Source: Athripsodes cinereus
Lineage: Eukaryota > Arthropoda > Insecta > Trichoptera > Leptoceridae
Length of the DNA: 64,000 bases
Reading direction: 5' to 3'
Assembly: GCA_947579605.1 (NCBI GenBank)
Contig: OX388312.1
Coordinates: 30,589,313 to 30,653,312, forward strand
Positions 11,190-20,408 of the stretch are shown here, piece after piece (within the stretch, counting starts at the first letter, position 1; every line of letters begins with the position of its first letter). Under the pieces are notes generated by a model, which worked only from the letters and a program-made list of their open reading frames with translations, searched no databases and had not been told where the DNA came from. Position numbers and translations under genes: made by a program.

Positions 11190-11409
11190 CAGGGTTACTC
11201 TTGACAAAACTAAACACGATCTTAATCCACATAGTCTTGATCTTGATCAGATCATAGGACGCACGAAGGGAATATGGTCAAAAACACCGCGCTACCGCTA
11301 ACGCGTGATCGGTTTGCGTGTATTTTTGGCCAATAGTCACTTCGTTCGTCGTATGATCAAGATCAAGACTAGATTAAGATCGTGTTTAGTTTTGTCAAGA
11401 GTAGTCCTG
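11190..11409. mobile_element. MITE with long TIRs and CTG target duplication, copy 2
   Basis: The ends CAGGGTTACTCTTGAC / GTCAAGAGTAGTCCTG are flanked by CTG at 11187-11189 and 11410-11412. The TIRs run about 80 bp. The interior is the same as the copy at 1985-2195 (CCGCGCTACCGCTAACGCG). No coding capacity. Confidence 0.8.
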
Positions 11410-11473
11410 CTGAGACGAAAAATGATATACATGTGCTATATTATTTATCATTTATATAAAAAAAATATCTATC

Positions 11474-11731
11474 CCGTGGAGCACCCGGTAAAGAATTGGT
11501 CTCCCACTCTTCTGCGTAAGTTTTCGAGTGTCCTGTAAAAGGCAGGTGTTCGAAAAAAATAAGACATTTTACATCTTAAATTCAGCGATGAGGCTTGCCA
11601 CCCATCCTGAATGTCTTGATTTTATATTGGCACGAAGAGGACAGTTTGCATGTTTCTTACGTGCAGCTGATCTGCTGGCTACCCCACTTGTGGGATATGC
11701 CGTGATGGTATAGTAGTAGTAGTAGTAGTAT
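11474..11731 (+). repeat. Rep-A copy, best preserved
   Basis: About 258 bp with blocks CCGTGGAGCACCCGGTAAAG, GAGTGTCCTGTAAAAGGCAG, CACCCATCCTGAATGTCTTG, CAGCTGATCTGCTGGCTACC, CCACTTGTGGGATATGCCGT and GATGGTATAG, then (TAG)n. The CCCACTTGTGGG palindrome sits about 20 nt before the tail. A simple tail at only one end suggests a retroposon, but I see no Pol III boxes, so the class is unknown. Confidence 0.85.
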
Positions 11732-12897
11732 ATAAAAAAAAAATTGATCCATAGTATTCATTTAAATGCCTTAAAAACATTGTTTGCAAAAATGGTCGGT
11801 TAAAAAGTGGACATCGAAGAACAAAACCTTGATAAAATAAAAAGTAATTGAAACATATTACTCTTGCTGCCGAGGAATTTCACACCAACAGATGATCGCT
11901 TATACGACATTTGTAATAATACTGATATCTTTGTTAAAGAAAAGACTTCTTCAAATAGAAAAAAAATGGATATAACAACGTTTAATGTATCTGTAATTGC
12001 ATTTCATCATCCTGAGGCGAACATTGAAGACTTAAATGTACCTACATAAAAAATCCAACGAAACAGTTTTGCCCGGTCAGTCCCACAATTTTTTGCTTAG
12101 AAGAACGGATAAATGTAAGACCCCCAACTTCAAACGTATCCGGGTATGGAAAAGAGTCTTTAATGTGAAAAAAAGGAATATTAGACCAAAGAAAGCATGG
12201 TGTGAAATAAACAATGAAGTGTAAAGAATAGTAATATATGGATTAGGTTCTAGGCGTATGATATAAGAACCGATATTGGAATATTTTAAACAAGTGTATT
12301 ATATGCCAACCAATTCACACCAATATATTGTTCGTATTTTTATCTGTGTCCTCAAAGTCTAGGGTATAAAAAATATATTTTTTATTAGTAATTTTACATA
12401 ATATTGTATACACTAGCAAAGACTTGATCAAAATGCTCCCTTGCTTTGCATGAGAACATCAATCACGTTGATGACGAAGCGTTATATTTTTTCTTATACA
12501 AAATAATGGCAACTTTATCAAAGTATTATTATGATTCAAGACAAAAAAATATATATAATGTGAAATTAAGTCATGAAAATGCGGGAATAAATTTATCACA
12601 CAGCCACAATGATAATCGATAGAGTTTTAGGTCATATTAAAAGAATTTTCATATACACATAACAGAATTATCTTAATGAAATCTCAAAAATTAGAAAAAT
12701 ATTGGTTAAGTTCACAAAAACAGCAATATTTAAGTTAACAAATCTCCAGTCTACTATTTGATATTATTTATATGCATTTTTATATTGTTTATAGGCATTT
12801 CTTCTTTTTGAATTATATTTAAGTATTTTTTTAAATCAAACTCAAAAACCCTGATACGTATTAAATGATTTGATATGTTGATACTTTAAGCTTATAT
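11732..12897. other. AT-rich stretch with two short unassigned ORFs
   Basis: Two overlapping plus-strand frames (11864-12049, 61 codons; 12036-12224, 62 codons) lie in a slightly less AT-rich block. I do not recognise either peptide. They could be remains of one broken frame. Nothing else was recognised. Confidence 0.35.
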
Positions 12898-12899
12898 AA

Positions 12900-13135
12900 T
12901 GAAGCACCTTGAGAGTATCATAAAGAGAGCTCTGAATATGGAGAAACAAGCCAGAAGACCAGGCAGAGCCTTGATAACCCGATTGTCCACAATAAATAGA
13001 GAGTTAAGAGCAGCAGATGTTTAATCCAGAACAAAGGCATAATAAAAGTATTAAGTAGATGAGAACCAAGAGGGCTGATCCCATATTATGGGAATGTAAG
13101 ACCAGGAAAAAGGCTAGGAAGATTTTGTCTTAATT
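12900..13135 (+). pseudogene. RTE-like LINE 3' end, decayed
   Basis: Reads KQARRPGRALITRLSTIN then RELRAADV before a stop, and later MRTKRADP in another frame. This aligns with the block at 9893-10063 (GRPVTTWMSTITRDL; MRTRRADSK). Frameshifts and stops make it non-functional. A second LINE fragment begins just downstream. Confidence 0.65.
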
Positions 13136-13152
13136 CAGAAATAATATTTTTA

Positions 13153-13878
13153 CTGTTGTCAAAGTACAACATGAAAATAAATAAAGACAAAACTAAATGT
13201 ATGGTCGTTGGAAAAGAGGAAACGACTGCGAACATTGCCATAAATGGAGTGAGCATCAAACAAGTAAGAGAATTCGTGTACTTGGGCAGCAGAATAAACC
13301 AAGATGGACGCTCCAAATCGGAAATTGTGAGCAGAATAAACCAGGCAAGGATTGCTTTCAACAAAAAATCTAAGATATTGGAATCCCCAAACATTGATTT
13401 AAGCGTAAGGAAGAACCTTACTAAAGCCTTTGTATGGAGCATTCTGCTTTATGGTTGCGAGAGGTGGACCATCAGCAAGAGGGAAAGCGCACGGTTGGCG
13501 GCCTTTGAAATGTGGTGCTACAGACGCATGCTGAAGATCCATTGGTCGGAACACATCGAAAACGAAGAAGTATTAACCAGGGTAGGCGAAAAAAGACAAC
13601 TTCTTAAGAGAATCAGCCAACAACGAGCTAACTGGATTGGCCACAACATCAGGCACCCAGGACTACTCATCGCCATTGCGGAGGGTAAGACCGAGGGGAC
13701 AAATGGCAGAGGCCGACCAAGAGATTTGTATATGGACCAACTGAAGAGGGACATGAATTGTGGCTCATACGTAGAGCTGAAAAGACTGGCTGAGAATAGG
13801 GAGGAATGGAGAAGAAAGTCAAAACTCGTTGCAGACCAATCCAGTGGATTGAAACTCATTATATAACTCATTATATAT
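13153..13878 (+). mobile_element. 5'-truncated RTE-like LINE insertion with 9-bp target duplication
   Basis: The direct repeat ATATTTTTA at 13144-13152 and 13879-13887 brackets the fragment, as expected of target-primed reverse transcription. The tail is ATAT-rich (CTCATTATATATAT) rather than poly(A). The insertion holds the frame described in the next entry. Confidence 0.7.
13156..13866 (+). pseudogene. LINE reverse transcriptase C-terminal fragment (236 codons, open)
   Basis: The frame starts inside a reverse transcriptase just after the YxDD region. MKINKDKTKCMVVG (about residues 6-19) is the conserved N-x-x-K-T motif. FVYLGSRINQDGRSKSEI (41-58) and ILLYGCERWTISKRE (96-110) follow, then GRGRPRDLYMDQLKRD and the DRxxW-like NREEWRRK near the end. 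This order is the thumb and C-terminal region of RTE-like LINEs. Endonuclease and palm are missing, so it is a dead 5'-truncated copy despite having no internal stop. The Met at 13156 is unlikely to be a real start. It differs from LINE-R at 25123-25932, so at least two RTE-like lineages are present. Confidence 0.8.
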
Positions 13879-14236
13879 ATATTTTTAAGCAATATTTTCA
13901 GTGCTATAGATGTTGCATACATTAAGGAGCATTTGAAATAGTTTCGTCTGGATGCTCGTATTAGGTAGAAGTATGTCTGGCATTTAGTTTAACATTCTAG
14001 TCAAGAATTTTAAATGCCAAAGAGTTTTTTTTGTAAATATTTAAACAAACATTTATTATCAAGGATTATAATATACAATTCTGTCTGATGTCTTGTATAA
14101 AATATTATGAAAACATACACATAGTAAAAAAATACTATTGAGCAAACAAAAAAATTAACGAGCTTTAGGCATCCGACCAACTGTATTATATCCGACTGCA
14201 TAACTAAATCAAATAAGTCGGATAATATCTTAACGT

Positions 14237-14540
14237 AGTGTAGTGTATGAACTTTGTACACTGCACCTGTACATTGAACCTTGGACCTTGTTTACAAGGT
14301 AAACAGTGATAATGACTGAGTAGCAATACGCTACTGCCTATATAGGTTAGCCACCTATTGAGAACGACGCTCATTAATTGATAGAACCTTGACTTGCACT
14401 GTTAGGCTGCGTGTTTTGACAAATTGTGTTCGACAAATTATAATAGGAATTATTTATTGAATATATTGTGTAAATATAAAAATACGTGTCGTTATTCAAA
14501 AAGAACCTAATATTGTTATACTTGACCCAGTATACAATAC
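14237..14540 (+). repeat. 5' LTR of gypsy-like element (304 bp)
   Basis: Identical by eye to 17247-17550 over all 304 bp. It starts AGTGTAGTGTATGAAC and ends CAGTATACAATAC. A TATA-like CCTATATAGG (about 14337) could serve as the LTR core promoter. The exact ends are uncertain by 1-2 bases: if the LTR ends at CAAT, the flanks ACGT and ACTT would be a near-match 4-bp duplication. Confidence 0.9.
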
Positions 14541-14541
14541 G

Positions 14542-14560
14542 TGGCGCAGTTCGGTAGTTC
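14542..14560 (+). promoter_or_regulatory. Primer-binding site, tRNA-Ser type
   Basis: TGGCGCAGTTCGGTAG follows the 5' LTR after one base. It is complementary to CCA plus the 3' end of insect tRNA-Ser, whose complement I recall as beginning TGGCGCAGTCGGTAGG, apart from one extra T. The 17.6/297 group of gypsy-like elements uses tRNA-Ser in this way. Confidence 0.65.
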
Positions 14561-14669
14561 AAAATTGTCGTAAACACGCAACAATAGTTTTTTTTTCCGC
14601 GCCGAAAGTTATTGTCGGCAGTACGCGGAAATAAAGAGTGAAAGGCAGTCTACAGGAGTAGAAAGGAGG

Positions 14670-14880
14670 CAGGAGTCTCCAAAGCCAGATAAGCCAGCAG
14701 TTGCAGGTAGCAGCAGAGAGACAGGAGTCTCAGAAGCCAGTTGGGCAAAGTTGCAGGTAGCAGCAGGGAGACAGGAAGTCTCAGGAGCCAGTTTGAGGCA
14801 AGGTGCAGGCAACATAGGGAGACAGGAGTCACCCAGCATCCAGGCGGAGCCAGTTGGTGGATCCAGGAAGCCAGGAGAGG
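14670..14880 (+). repeat. Degenerate 50-52 bp tandem repeat in element leader
   Basis: CAGGAGTCTC or a near match recurs at 14670, 14722, 14772 and 14823. Each is followed by an AGCCAG block and then GCAGGTAGCAGCAGxGAGA or a related sequence. It lies between the primer-binding site and the gag start, in a GC-richer leader than the AT-rich ORF. Short frames on both strands here are repeat artefacts. Confidence 0.75.
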
Positions 14881-15013
14881 AGAGTTCTTGCAAGTCAGCC
14901 AGGCGGAGTCCATTGCGGTTGCAAGGAAATCCAGAAGACCGGGGCGATTGGAGGAGTCTCTCATAAGTTAAGTCTTTTTTATTCTTAGTTGTTTTTGCCT
15001 GTGATTTTCCGAA

Positions 15014-16951
15014 ATGACTTCGAGAAGTTTAGAGCCGTTTTGTCACAAGACAATGAGTTGGCCTTCTTACAGAACAAGGTGGGAGAACGCCTTATTATTA
15101 AATGATGAAAGTTGGACTGATGTGAAGAAGCGTGCTTTCTTCATAACATCGTTGTCCCAAGGCAGTTTCAAGCTACTGTCTGATCTGTGTTTTCCAGCTT
15201 CTGTGGAAAAACAGTCTTATAAAGAGTTGATTCAGTTATTTAATGGTTATTTTAAAGAGGAAAAAAGTGTATTTGAGTCGCGTGAAATTTTTTTCAAGGC
15301 TACTCAAGGTCATTCGGAAAATGTTAAAGATTTTGCCTTAAGATTGAGAGAATTAAGTATAAATTGTGAGTTTGGTACTAGATTAGAAAGTAATATAAAA
15401 GATTTGTTTATAATCGGAATTAAAAATAAAGAGATTAAACAACGGTTATTTTTAAAATGTGATAAAGATAAGGTGTCTTTGAATGAAGCAGTTGCTTTGG
15501 CTTCTAGTTATGAGCACATACTAGAGAGAAAAATAGAAAAAGAGGAAGAAAATTTTGAAGAAATTAGCCAGATTTCCAGGCGAAACAATAATAGTTTCAG
15601 TAGTTCAAGTAGTACAGATACAGATTATAAGAAAAATAATCGACCGTCAAAATTTTCAAGGTTAAATTCAAATGTAAATACGAGTAGGTATAAGCATAAT
15701 AAAAATGTTTCATGTTTTATTTGTAAGGGAAATCACTATAAAAGTGAATGTAAATTTAATAGAGAATTTTTTTGTAGAAAATGTAGATCTAAAGGGCATT
15801 TGAGTGAAAATTGTTATAAGATACAAGGTATTTATAATTCGCAAGACACCGAAAACGATTTTATAAAATTAAATGTAAGAATTGAGAATAAAAATGTTGA
15901 ATGTATTTTAGATTCGGGAGCGAATATTAGCTGTATATCTATTCAAAAATTGCAAGAAATATTCAACGAAAATAATATAATAGAGAAGTGTGATGAAATT
16001 AATTTATCTACGTATAGCGGGCACAGTTTGAATGTGTTAGGTATTAAACATTGTAAAATAAATCATAATGGAATGGAAAAAAATATTAAATTTGTTGTAA
16101 CAGAGAGCGGGAATAAAATAATATTGGGTACAGATTTTATGCGTAGGTATAATATAGGGTACAAAGTACATAGCACGGAAGGCAGTGAATTAAACAATAT
16201 TGTTGCATGTAAGCCCATTGAAAATATTCCGAATTTCAGTGCGAACGCATCGCTTGCGTGTAATGTGAAACAACAAAAATTAGATTTTGTAAATAAAAAT
16301 AATAGTTTTGATTCGAAATTAATTTTAGAGAGAAGTAAAAGTGATTATGCATTGGAAAAAGTTGTTAAATATGTGGAAAAAAATAATTGGCCGTGCAAAA
16401 GACAGTTAAATGAATCTATTGCGAAGTTGTTTAATGTGAAGGAACATTTGACTGTGTACAAGGATTATTTATTCTACAGAGATAGAATTGTTATTCCGGA
16501 ATCAGTTAAAGGTATTGTGATAAATTATTTGTGTAAAAATTATTCAGTTATTGGGAAAATGAAATCATTTGTTAGAAGTTATTTTTATTGGGTTAATTTT
16601 AATATAGACATTGAGAATATAGTTAAGAATTTAATGAAAAAGCGGAATAACAATGGATGTAAATGTTTAAATAGGTATAGATATGAGGAAAGGTATGTAA
16701 ATAGGGAAACTTGTAAAGATAGTTCCAGGGGCTCGAAGTTTGTCTCGGGGAGGAAAAAGGAATTTAATTTGGGTACATCAGTACTTGTCAAAGATCTCAA
16801 GAGTGAAAAGATGGTTTTGGGTAAAATTGAAAAGGTATTAGGAAATAGAACTTTTCTTATTAGAATCGAAGGTACTGATCAGCTCTGGAAAAGACATATG
16901 GATCGGATAGATGTGAGATCTGTGCATTGGGATGACAGTCCCTCTGATTAA
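15014..16951 (+). CDS. Gag-protease-integrase (ends only) fusion polyprotein, RT and RNase H missing
   Basis: 645 codons, uninterrupted. Residues about 15-180 resemble a retrotransposon Gag capsid (FVSRE/SVFESREIFFKA-type region, then LRLRELSINCEFG). An S/N-rich linker follows. Two CCHC zinc knuckles are at C234-C246 (CX2CX3HX4C) and C254-C267 (CX2CX4HX4C). Aspartic protease has LDSGAN with D300 and ILGTDF at 370-375. The usual reverse transcriptase and RNase H are absent. Residues about 446-550 match the run-up to and the zinc-binding domain of integrase (WP at 459-460, RIVIPESVKG, GKMKSFVRSYFYW), but the expected histidines and the CxxC are altered. The D,D,E core is absent. Residues 582-634 match the integrase C-terminal domain, ending LWKRHMDRID. 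The likely role is a virion structural protein plus protease, acting with enzymes from a helper element. The start is the first ATG after the leader, in an A-poor GAAATGAC context. Confidence 0.85.
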   Translation: MTSRSLEPFCHKTMSWPSYRTRWENALLLNDESWTDVKKRAFFITSLSQGSFKLLSDLCFPASVEKQSYKELIQLFNGYFKEEKSVFESREIFFKATQGHSENVKDFALRLRELSINCEFGTRLESNIKDLFIIGIKNKEIKQRLFLKCDKDKVSLNEAVALASSYEHILERKIEKEEENFEEISQISRRNNNSFSSSSSTDTDYKKNNRPSKFSRLNSNVNTSRYKHNKNVSCFICKGNHYKSECKFNREFFCRKCRSKGHLSENCYKIQGIYNSQDTENDFIKLNVRIENKNVECILDSGANISCISIQKLQEIFNENNIIEKCDEINLSTYSGHSLNVLGIKHCKINHNGMEKNIKFVVTESGNKIILGTDFMRRYNIGYKVHSTEGSELNNIVACKPIENIPNFSANASLACNVKQQKLDFVNKNNSFDSKLILERSKSDYALEKVVKYVEKNNWPCKRQLNESIAKLFNVKEHLTVYKDYLFYRDRIVIPESVKGIVINYLCKNYSVIGKMKSFVRSYFYWVNFNIDIENIVKNLMKKRNNNGCKCLNRYRYEERYVNRETCKDSSRGSKFVSGRKKEFNLGTSVLVKDLKSEKMVLGKIEKVLGNRTFLIRIEGTDQLWKRHMDRIDVRSVHWDDSPSD

Positions 16952-17238
16952 TAGTAGGAGTTTAGGTCCCCTCCCCCTGTTTGAAGGCAAAGCTCTCACC
17001 GGTTCTGAATTTTTCAGGTCAGATTGGAAGTCATTGGCGGGGACAGCTGAGACCCAGGACTTAGGCTGGTGGAAGACTTCATCTGGTGGCCCTGGACGGA
17101 AGGAAGAACATGTCTGCGTATATTTGTAATGTTTTGTTTTATATGTATAGAGTCTTGAAATACGTAGAGAACACAGTCACTCGCATTGGAATTGTATAAA
17201 GATTGGAATAAGTAGAATAATAAGGTTTTCAAGATTGT
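16952..17238 (+). other. 3' untranslated region of gypsy-like element
   Basis: Lies between the ORF stop and the purine tract. It is GC-richer than the ORF (CTCCCCCTGTTTGAAGG, GGGACAGCTGAGACCCAGG). No envelope-like frame was seen, so there is no sign of an errantivirus env gene. Confidence 0.6.
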
Positions 17239-17246
17239 GAGGGGAG
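17239..17246 (+). promoter_or_regulatory. Polypurine tract
   Basis: GAGGGGAG abuts the 3' LTR start (AGTGTAGTG). This is the expected position for the plus-strand primer of an LTR element. Confidence 0.75.
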
Positions 17247-17550
17247 AGTGTAGTGTATGAACTTTGTACACTGCACCTGTACATTGAACCTTGGACCTTG
17301 TTTACAAGGTAAACAGTGATAATGACTGAGTAGCAATACGCTACTGCCTATATAGGTTAGCCACCTATTGAGAACGACGCTCATTAATTGATAGAACCTT
17401 GACTTGCACTGTTAGGCTGCGTGTTTTGACAAATTGTGTTCGACAAATTATAATAGGAATTATTTATTGAATATATTGTGTAAATATAAAAATACGTGTC
17501 GTTATTCAAAAAGAACCTAATATTGTTATACTTGACCCAGTATACAATAC
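17247..17550 (+). repeat. 3' LTR of gypsy-like element (304 bp)
   Basis: Identical by eye to the 5' LTR at 14237-14540. It is followed by TTCAGAGCATATTCC, the interior of a Rep-A copy. Confidence 0.9.
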
Positions 17551-17650
17551 TTCAGAGCATATTCCACATCTGGGGTAGCCAGCAGATTAACTACACGTAA
17601 TAAACATGCAAGTTGTCCTTTCAATGTCAATTAAAAATTAAGACGTTTAT
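17551..17650 (-). repeat. Rep-A fragment interrupted by the gypsy-like insertion
   Basis: GGGGTAGCCAGCAGATTAAC then ACATGCAAGTTGTCC match Rep-A in reverse. The terminal bases are missing on the LTR side, so the LTR element landed at or near the Rep-A terminus. Confidence 0.65.
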
Positions 17651-17700
17651 ACAAATTATAAATTTAACATATGATTCATATAATTGGGAATCAAATCATC

Positions 17701-17747
17701 AAATCATAGGGAATTTTATTGCTGTGGAACAAAATTCCCTATGATTT
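17701..17747. repeat. Perfect 17-bp inverted repeat
   Basis: AAATCATAGGGAATTTT and its exact reverse complement AAAATTCCCTATGATTT are separated by 13 nt. It overlaps the start of the LINE fragment that follows. Confidence 0.8.
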
Positions 17748-17905
17748 GCGGACTCTGAAGAGTGTGGAGGTGTTCAAGACGAGGTTAAAAACCCTTTTGT
17801 TCAGGAGGTGTTATATTTCTTGAACGGGCCCTTGCGATAGTTTTTCCACAAAACGGCATATCTTAAAAAAGGTTGTCTAGTTATTATTATTACTATATAA
17901 GGCTT
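17728..17905 (+). pseudogene. CR1/L2/Jockey-type LINE 3' end
   Basis: Reads WNKIPYDLRTLKSVEVF then KTRLKTLLFRR before a stop. This is the conserved W-N-x-L/I-P ... F-K-x-x-L-K-T-x-L-F end of these LINEs. A (TTA)n tail follows near 17882-17895. Only the last ~35 codons remain. Confidence 0.7.
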
Positions 17906-18179
17906 AAAAAAGAAATATCACACTTGGTAGTTCCCTAAATGGGACTTCTTTTATTTAATTTAAATAAACCTCAAAACAGCTATAAAGATTGCTGACATGA
18001 AATAACCTATAGAGATCAGGCTAAACAAAAATATAAGACAAATTAAAAAAAAAAGTGTAATCTGTATACTAAATACTTCCCAGATAACTGTTTAATGCTC
18101 ACACACAAATCTACGAAGACTTAATTAGTAACATTTTTTTTTTTAAAAGATATATCTGGGTTTTTGTTATAAACCCAAA
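17906..18179. other. AT-rich stretch, nothing recognised
   Basis: No motif, repeat family or tRNA-like box was recognised. Confidence 0.4.
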
Positions 18180-18310
18180 TACAACCTTATACACCTTGCA
18201 CACTAAGCTAAAAGCTTGTACCGTGAAAGGGGAGTTTGCCGGCACCTGGGATCGAACTACGGACCCCTTGTTCCGGAGGCCGAGACTCTACCTCCAGGCT
18301 ACCGACGAAC
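18180..18310 (-). repeat. SINE-D, tRNA-derived, minus orientation
   Basis: On the minus strand, 18304-18237 reads as a tRNA-like head: TAGCCTGGAGGTAGAGTCTC (A-box region), then GGTCCGTAGTTCGATCCC (B box) and AGGTGCCGGCA. The tail ACTCCCCTTTCACGG then AAGCTTTTAGCTTA follows. Related copies are at 47053-47172, 55972-56012 and 8993-9035. Confidence 0.75.
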
Positions 18311-18833
18311 TCGTGTATCTTCTTAATATCTTATATGTTATATCTTCATGTATTTTCGTAACATTCGCGATTCACATTTTTTTTTATTTATTTTCCATTA
18401 TTATAATAAGCATAACACCGCCAGTTCTCTGTCACTCATTGCCGCGAATAACAAATTATGTTAATGTTACAACGAAACATACACCGTGACAAAGACATGG
18501 ATTATTATGAATAATTATTATTATTATAAGATACAGAACATATATAATACAAACTCGCTATAAAGTGACCATGTGTTACATTTCAAGTGATCGTATTGTT
18601 CTTTGACACTTGGGTACTTAAAATATTTAACACATTGTTATTACATTGGCTCTTTGGAAGATTTTAGAATTACACCATCTGGTGTGAAATCAGAACTATT
18701 ATTTATATTAATGGTCTTTTAATACGAGCGTGTCAACAAGCTTAATAATAAACTTAATGAAATAAATAGCTTTTTTTATTAGAAAAAACATATATTTTTA
18801 CTCTTCTTATTTCATGACATGAGCTTAGACTAA
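18311..18833. other. AT-rich stretch, nothing recognised
   Basis: No coding motif or element end was identified. Confidence 0.4.
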
Positions 18834-19095
18834 AGAATGTAATCGGTTGCCTTTACCATAGGCTGGAGAACATATCTAGATTACTTCCGATTATAAAGCA
18901 GATGCAATGATGGCATAAATAACCAATCAAATATCTCGATTGGAGAACCATGTTTACACAATGTAACATTTTGCAAAATGTAATCGGAAGAAGTGAGAAA
19001 GGCGTCTCAATGCTTAAGAATTGACTCTAGGCTGGTTTAAGTAATCACTTTCGGTTTCCACGGACAACGTTCACCAATTGCAACATTCTTATTGT
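18834..19095 (+). repeat. Repeat E, unclassified interspersed repeat
   Basis: Blocks TCTCGATTGGAGAACCATGT, ACAATGTAACATTTTG, AATGTAATCGGAAGAAGTGA, GAAAGGCGTCTC and AATCACTTTCGG recur at 29385-29454 plus 29651-29780 (plus) and at 49990-50112 (minus). No coding content. Confidence 0.65.
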
Positions 19096-19384
19096 CACGA
19101 TGTAAGCTCCACCAATCGAGAAACGCTTAATGCAAACCATAGAAGCCGAAACCATAGAATATTATGAAATAATATCACTGCATAAAAATATATTATGGTC
19201 ACATTTAGAATATATCCCAGCGAACTTGATATACAATGTATATAATATTTTTTTATGATACATATTTCTATTACAATGCGGTAAGATCCCACCTCATCCA
19301 TTTTATTGTATCATTGGGCTCTGCTTACCTGTCTCCTCTACCCACTTTCTTCTACTCCTACACCTTTACTTCTACTACTAGTGG

Positions 19385-19891
19385 TAAACGTTGTTCTCAC
19401 GAAGCGAATATCGTCAGGAAACCAAAATATCCTCAGCCATTTGAACCGTGTGAACAAATTGACAGTTAGTCTGAAACTTTAAAAACCAGTAAAAACGATA
19501 TCATTTCAAGTTAACCACCTTTCAACTTTTTTATTTGGTGGAAAGATGCGCGCATCCGTATCTATGGCAAAAAATTTATAACCTATTATTATATGAACTT
19601 TATAATGTTTCCCGTTTTGTGACAGTTGTTATCGTTGTTTTTGGTTTGTGGCGTTTGTTTAAAAGGTACCTTAAAACCTCTACTATAACATTTACAACTA
19701 CTAATAAACACTCCGCAATCTCCATCTCAACGTCAGCCATTTTGAAAACAACGTCAAAATCAAAGCACATCTGACAGATTGAATCTGTGTGACTGTATGA
19801 ACACGTTTGACGATCAATGGACGACCGACGGATTTTGTTTTTTATGCAAGCGAAATCGTCAGGCCTTTACATCGCCTCGTATGAATACCAC
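19385..19891. mobile_element. Harbinger-like non-autonomous element, degraded second copy
   Basis: Aligns along its length with 2624-3158: GAAGCGAATATCGTCAGG near the left, GTGTGAACAAATTGACAG, GTTGTTTTTGGTTTGTGGCG, CAGCCATTTTGAAAACA, and a decayed right end near GAATACCAC. The ends are too eroded to show the TTA duplication. Confidence 0.7.
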
Positions 19892-20167
19892 AGTAGTATG
19901 ATAAAGAAAAGAAGATAATATAATGCAACAACATTAATCTTCCTCTTTCTATTTTTATGATTTTCTTTACTCCACAGCAGTTTCCCAGTAGGTAGTTTCT
20001 TTTGCTGAGCCCAACGAAGCCCAACTTTCTTTATGATATTTTATTATTATTATAATAGATATTTTTACATTCTATAGGTACACCCACTCCTAAAAGTAAG
20101 GTGAATATTAATATCATTCATTAATACCTAGTCTTTTTGTACTCGACTTCGCTCAAAAAATAAAATA
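19892..20167. other. AT-rich stretch, nothing recognised
   Basis: No motif or repeat family was recognised. Confidence 0.35.
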
Positions 20168-20408
20168 ATACTACCATTACTTTACCATCACGACATTTCC
20201 CACATATATATGGGAAGCTAGCAGATCAGCTGTATGTTACAAACATGCAAGCCGTTTTCTCCGTGACGACAAAAAATTAAGACATCCAGGATATAGGGGG
20301 GGGCATACCTCATCACTGAAGTTAAGATATAAGATGTCTTAATATTTTCCAACACCTGCCTCTTACAGACGATCACTGTAAAAATTACGGAAAAGAGTGG
20401 GATATTTA
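20168..20408 (-). repeat. Rep-A copy, minus orientation, degraded
   Basis: TACCATCACGACATTTCCC, GCTAGCAGATCAGCTG, ATTAAGACATCCAGGATA and ACACCTGCCTCTTACAG follow Rep-A in reverse. Confidence 0.75.

Larger units (their letters stand above)
14237..17550 (+). mobile_element. Young non-autonomous Ty3/gypsy-like LTR retrotransposon (3.3 kb)
   Basis: It has two identical 304-bp LTRs, a tRNA-Ser-type primer-binding site directly after the 5' LTR, a purine-rich tract directly before the 3' LTR and one long ORF. Autonomous relatives are normally much longer, because they carry reverse transcriptase, RNase H and a full integrase, and all three are missing or gutted here. Identical LTRs imply a recent insertion or gene conversion. 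It lies at the edge of a minus-strand Rep-A copy (17551-17650). Mobilisation would need enzymes from a related element. Confidence 0.9.

Noticed and set aside
11474..11731. Helitron
   Set aside because: There is a hairpin near the terminus, but no TC start and no CTRR end, and a (TAG)n tail is present instead.
14609..14971. Several overlapping ORFs on both strands in the gypsy leader
   Set aside because: They arise from a 50-bp stop-poor tandem repeat. No frame has a known motif, and the positions lie in the untranslated leader.
14237..17550. Errantivirus (env-bearing insect retrovirus)
   Set aside because: The segment between the ORF stop and the purine tract is under 300 bp and has no env-like frame.
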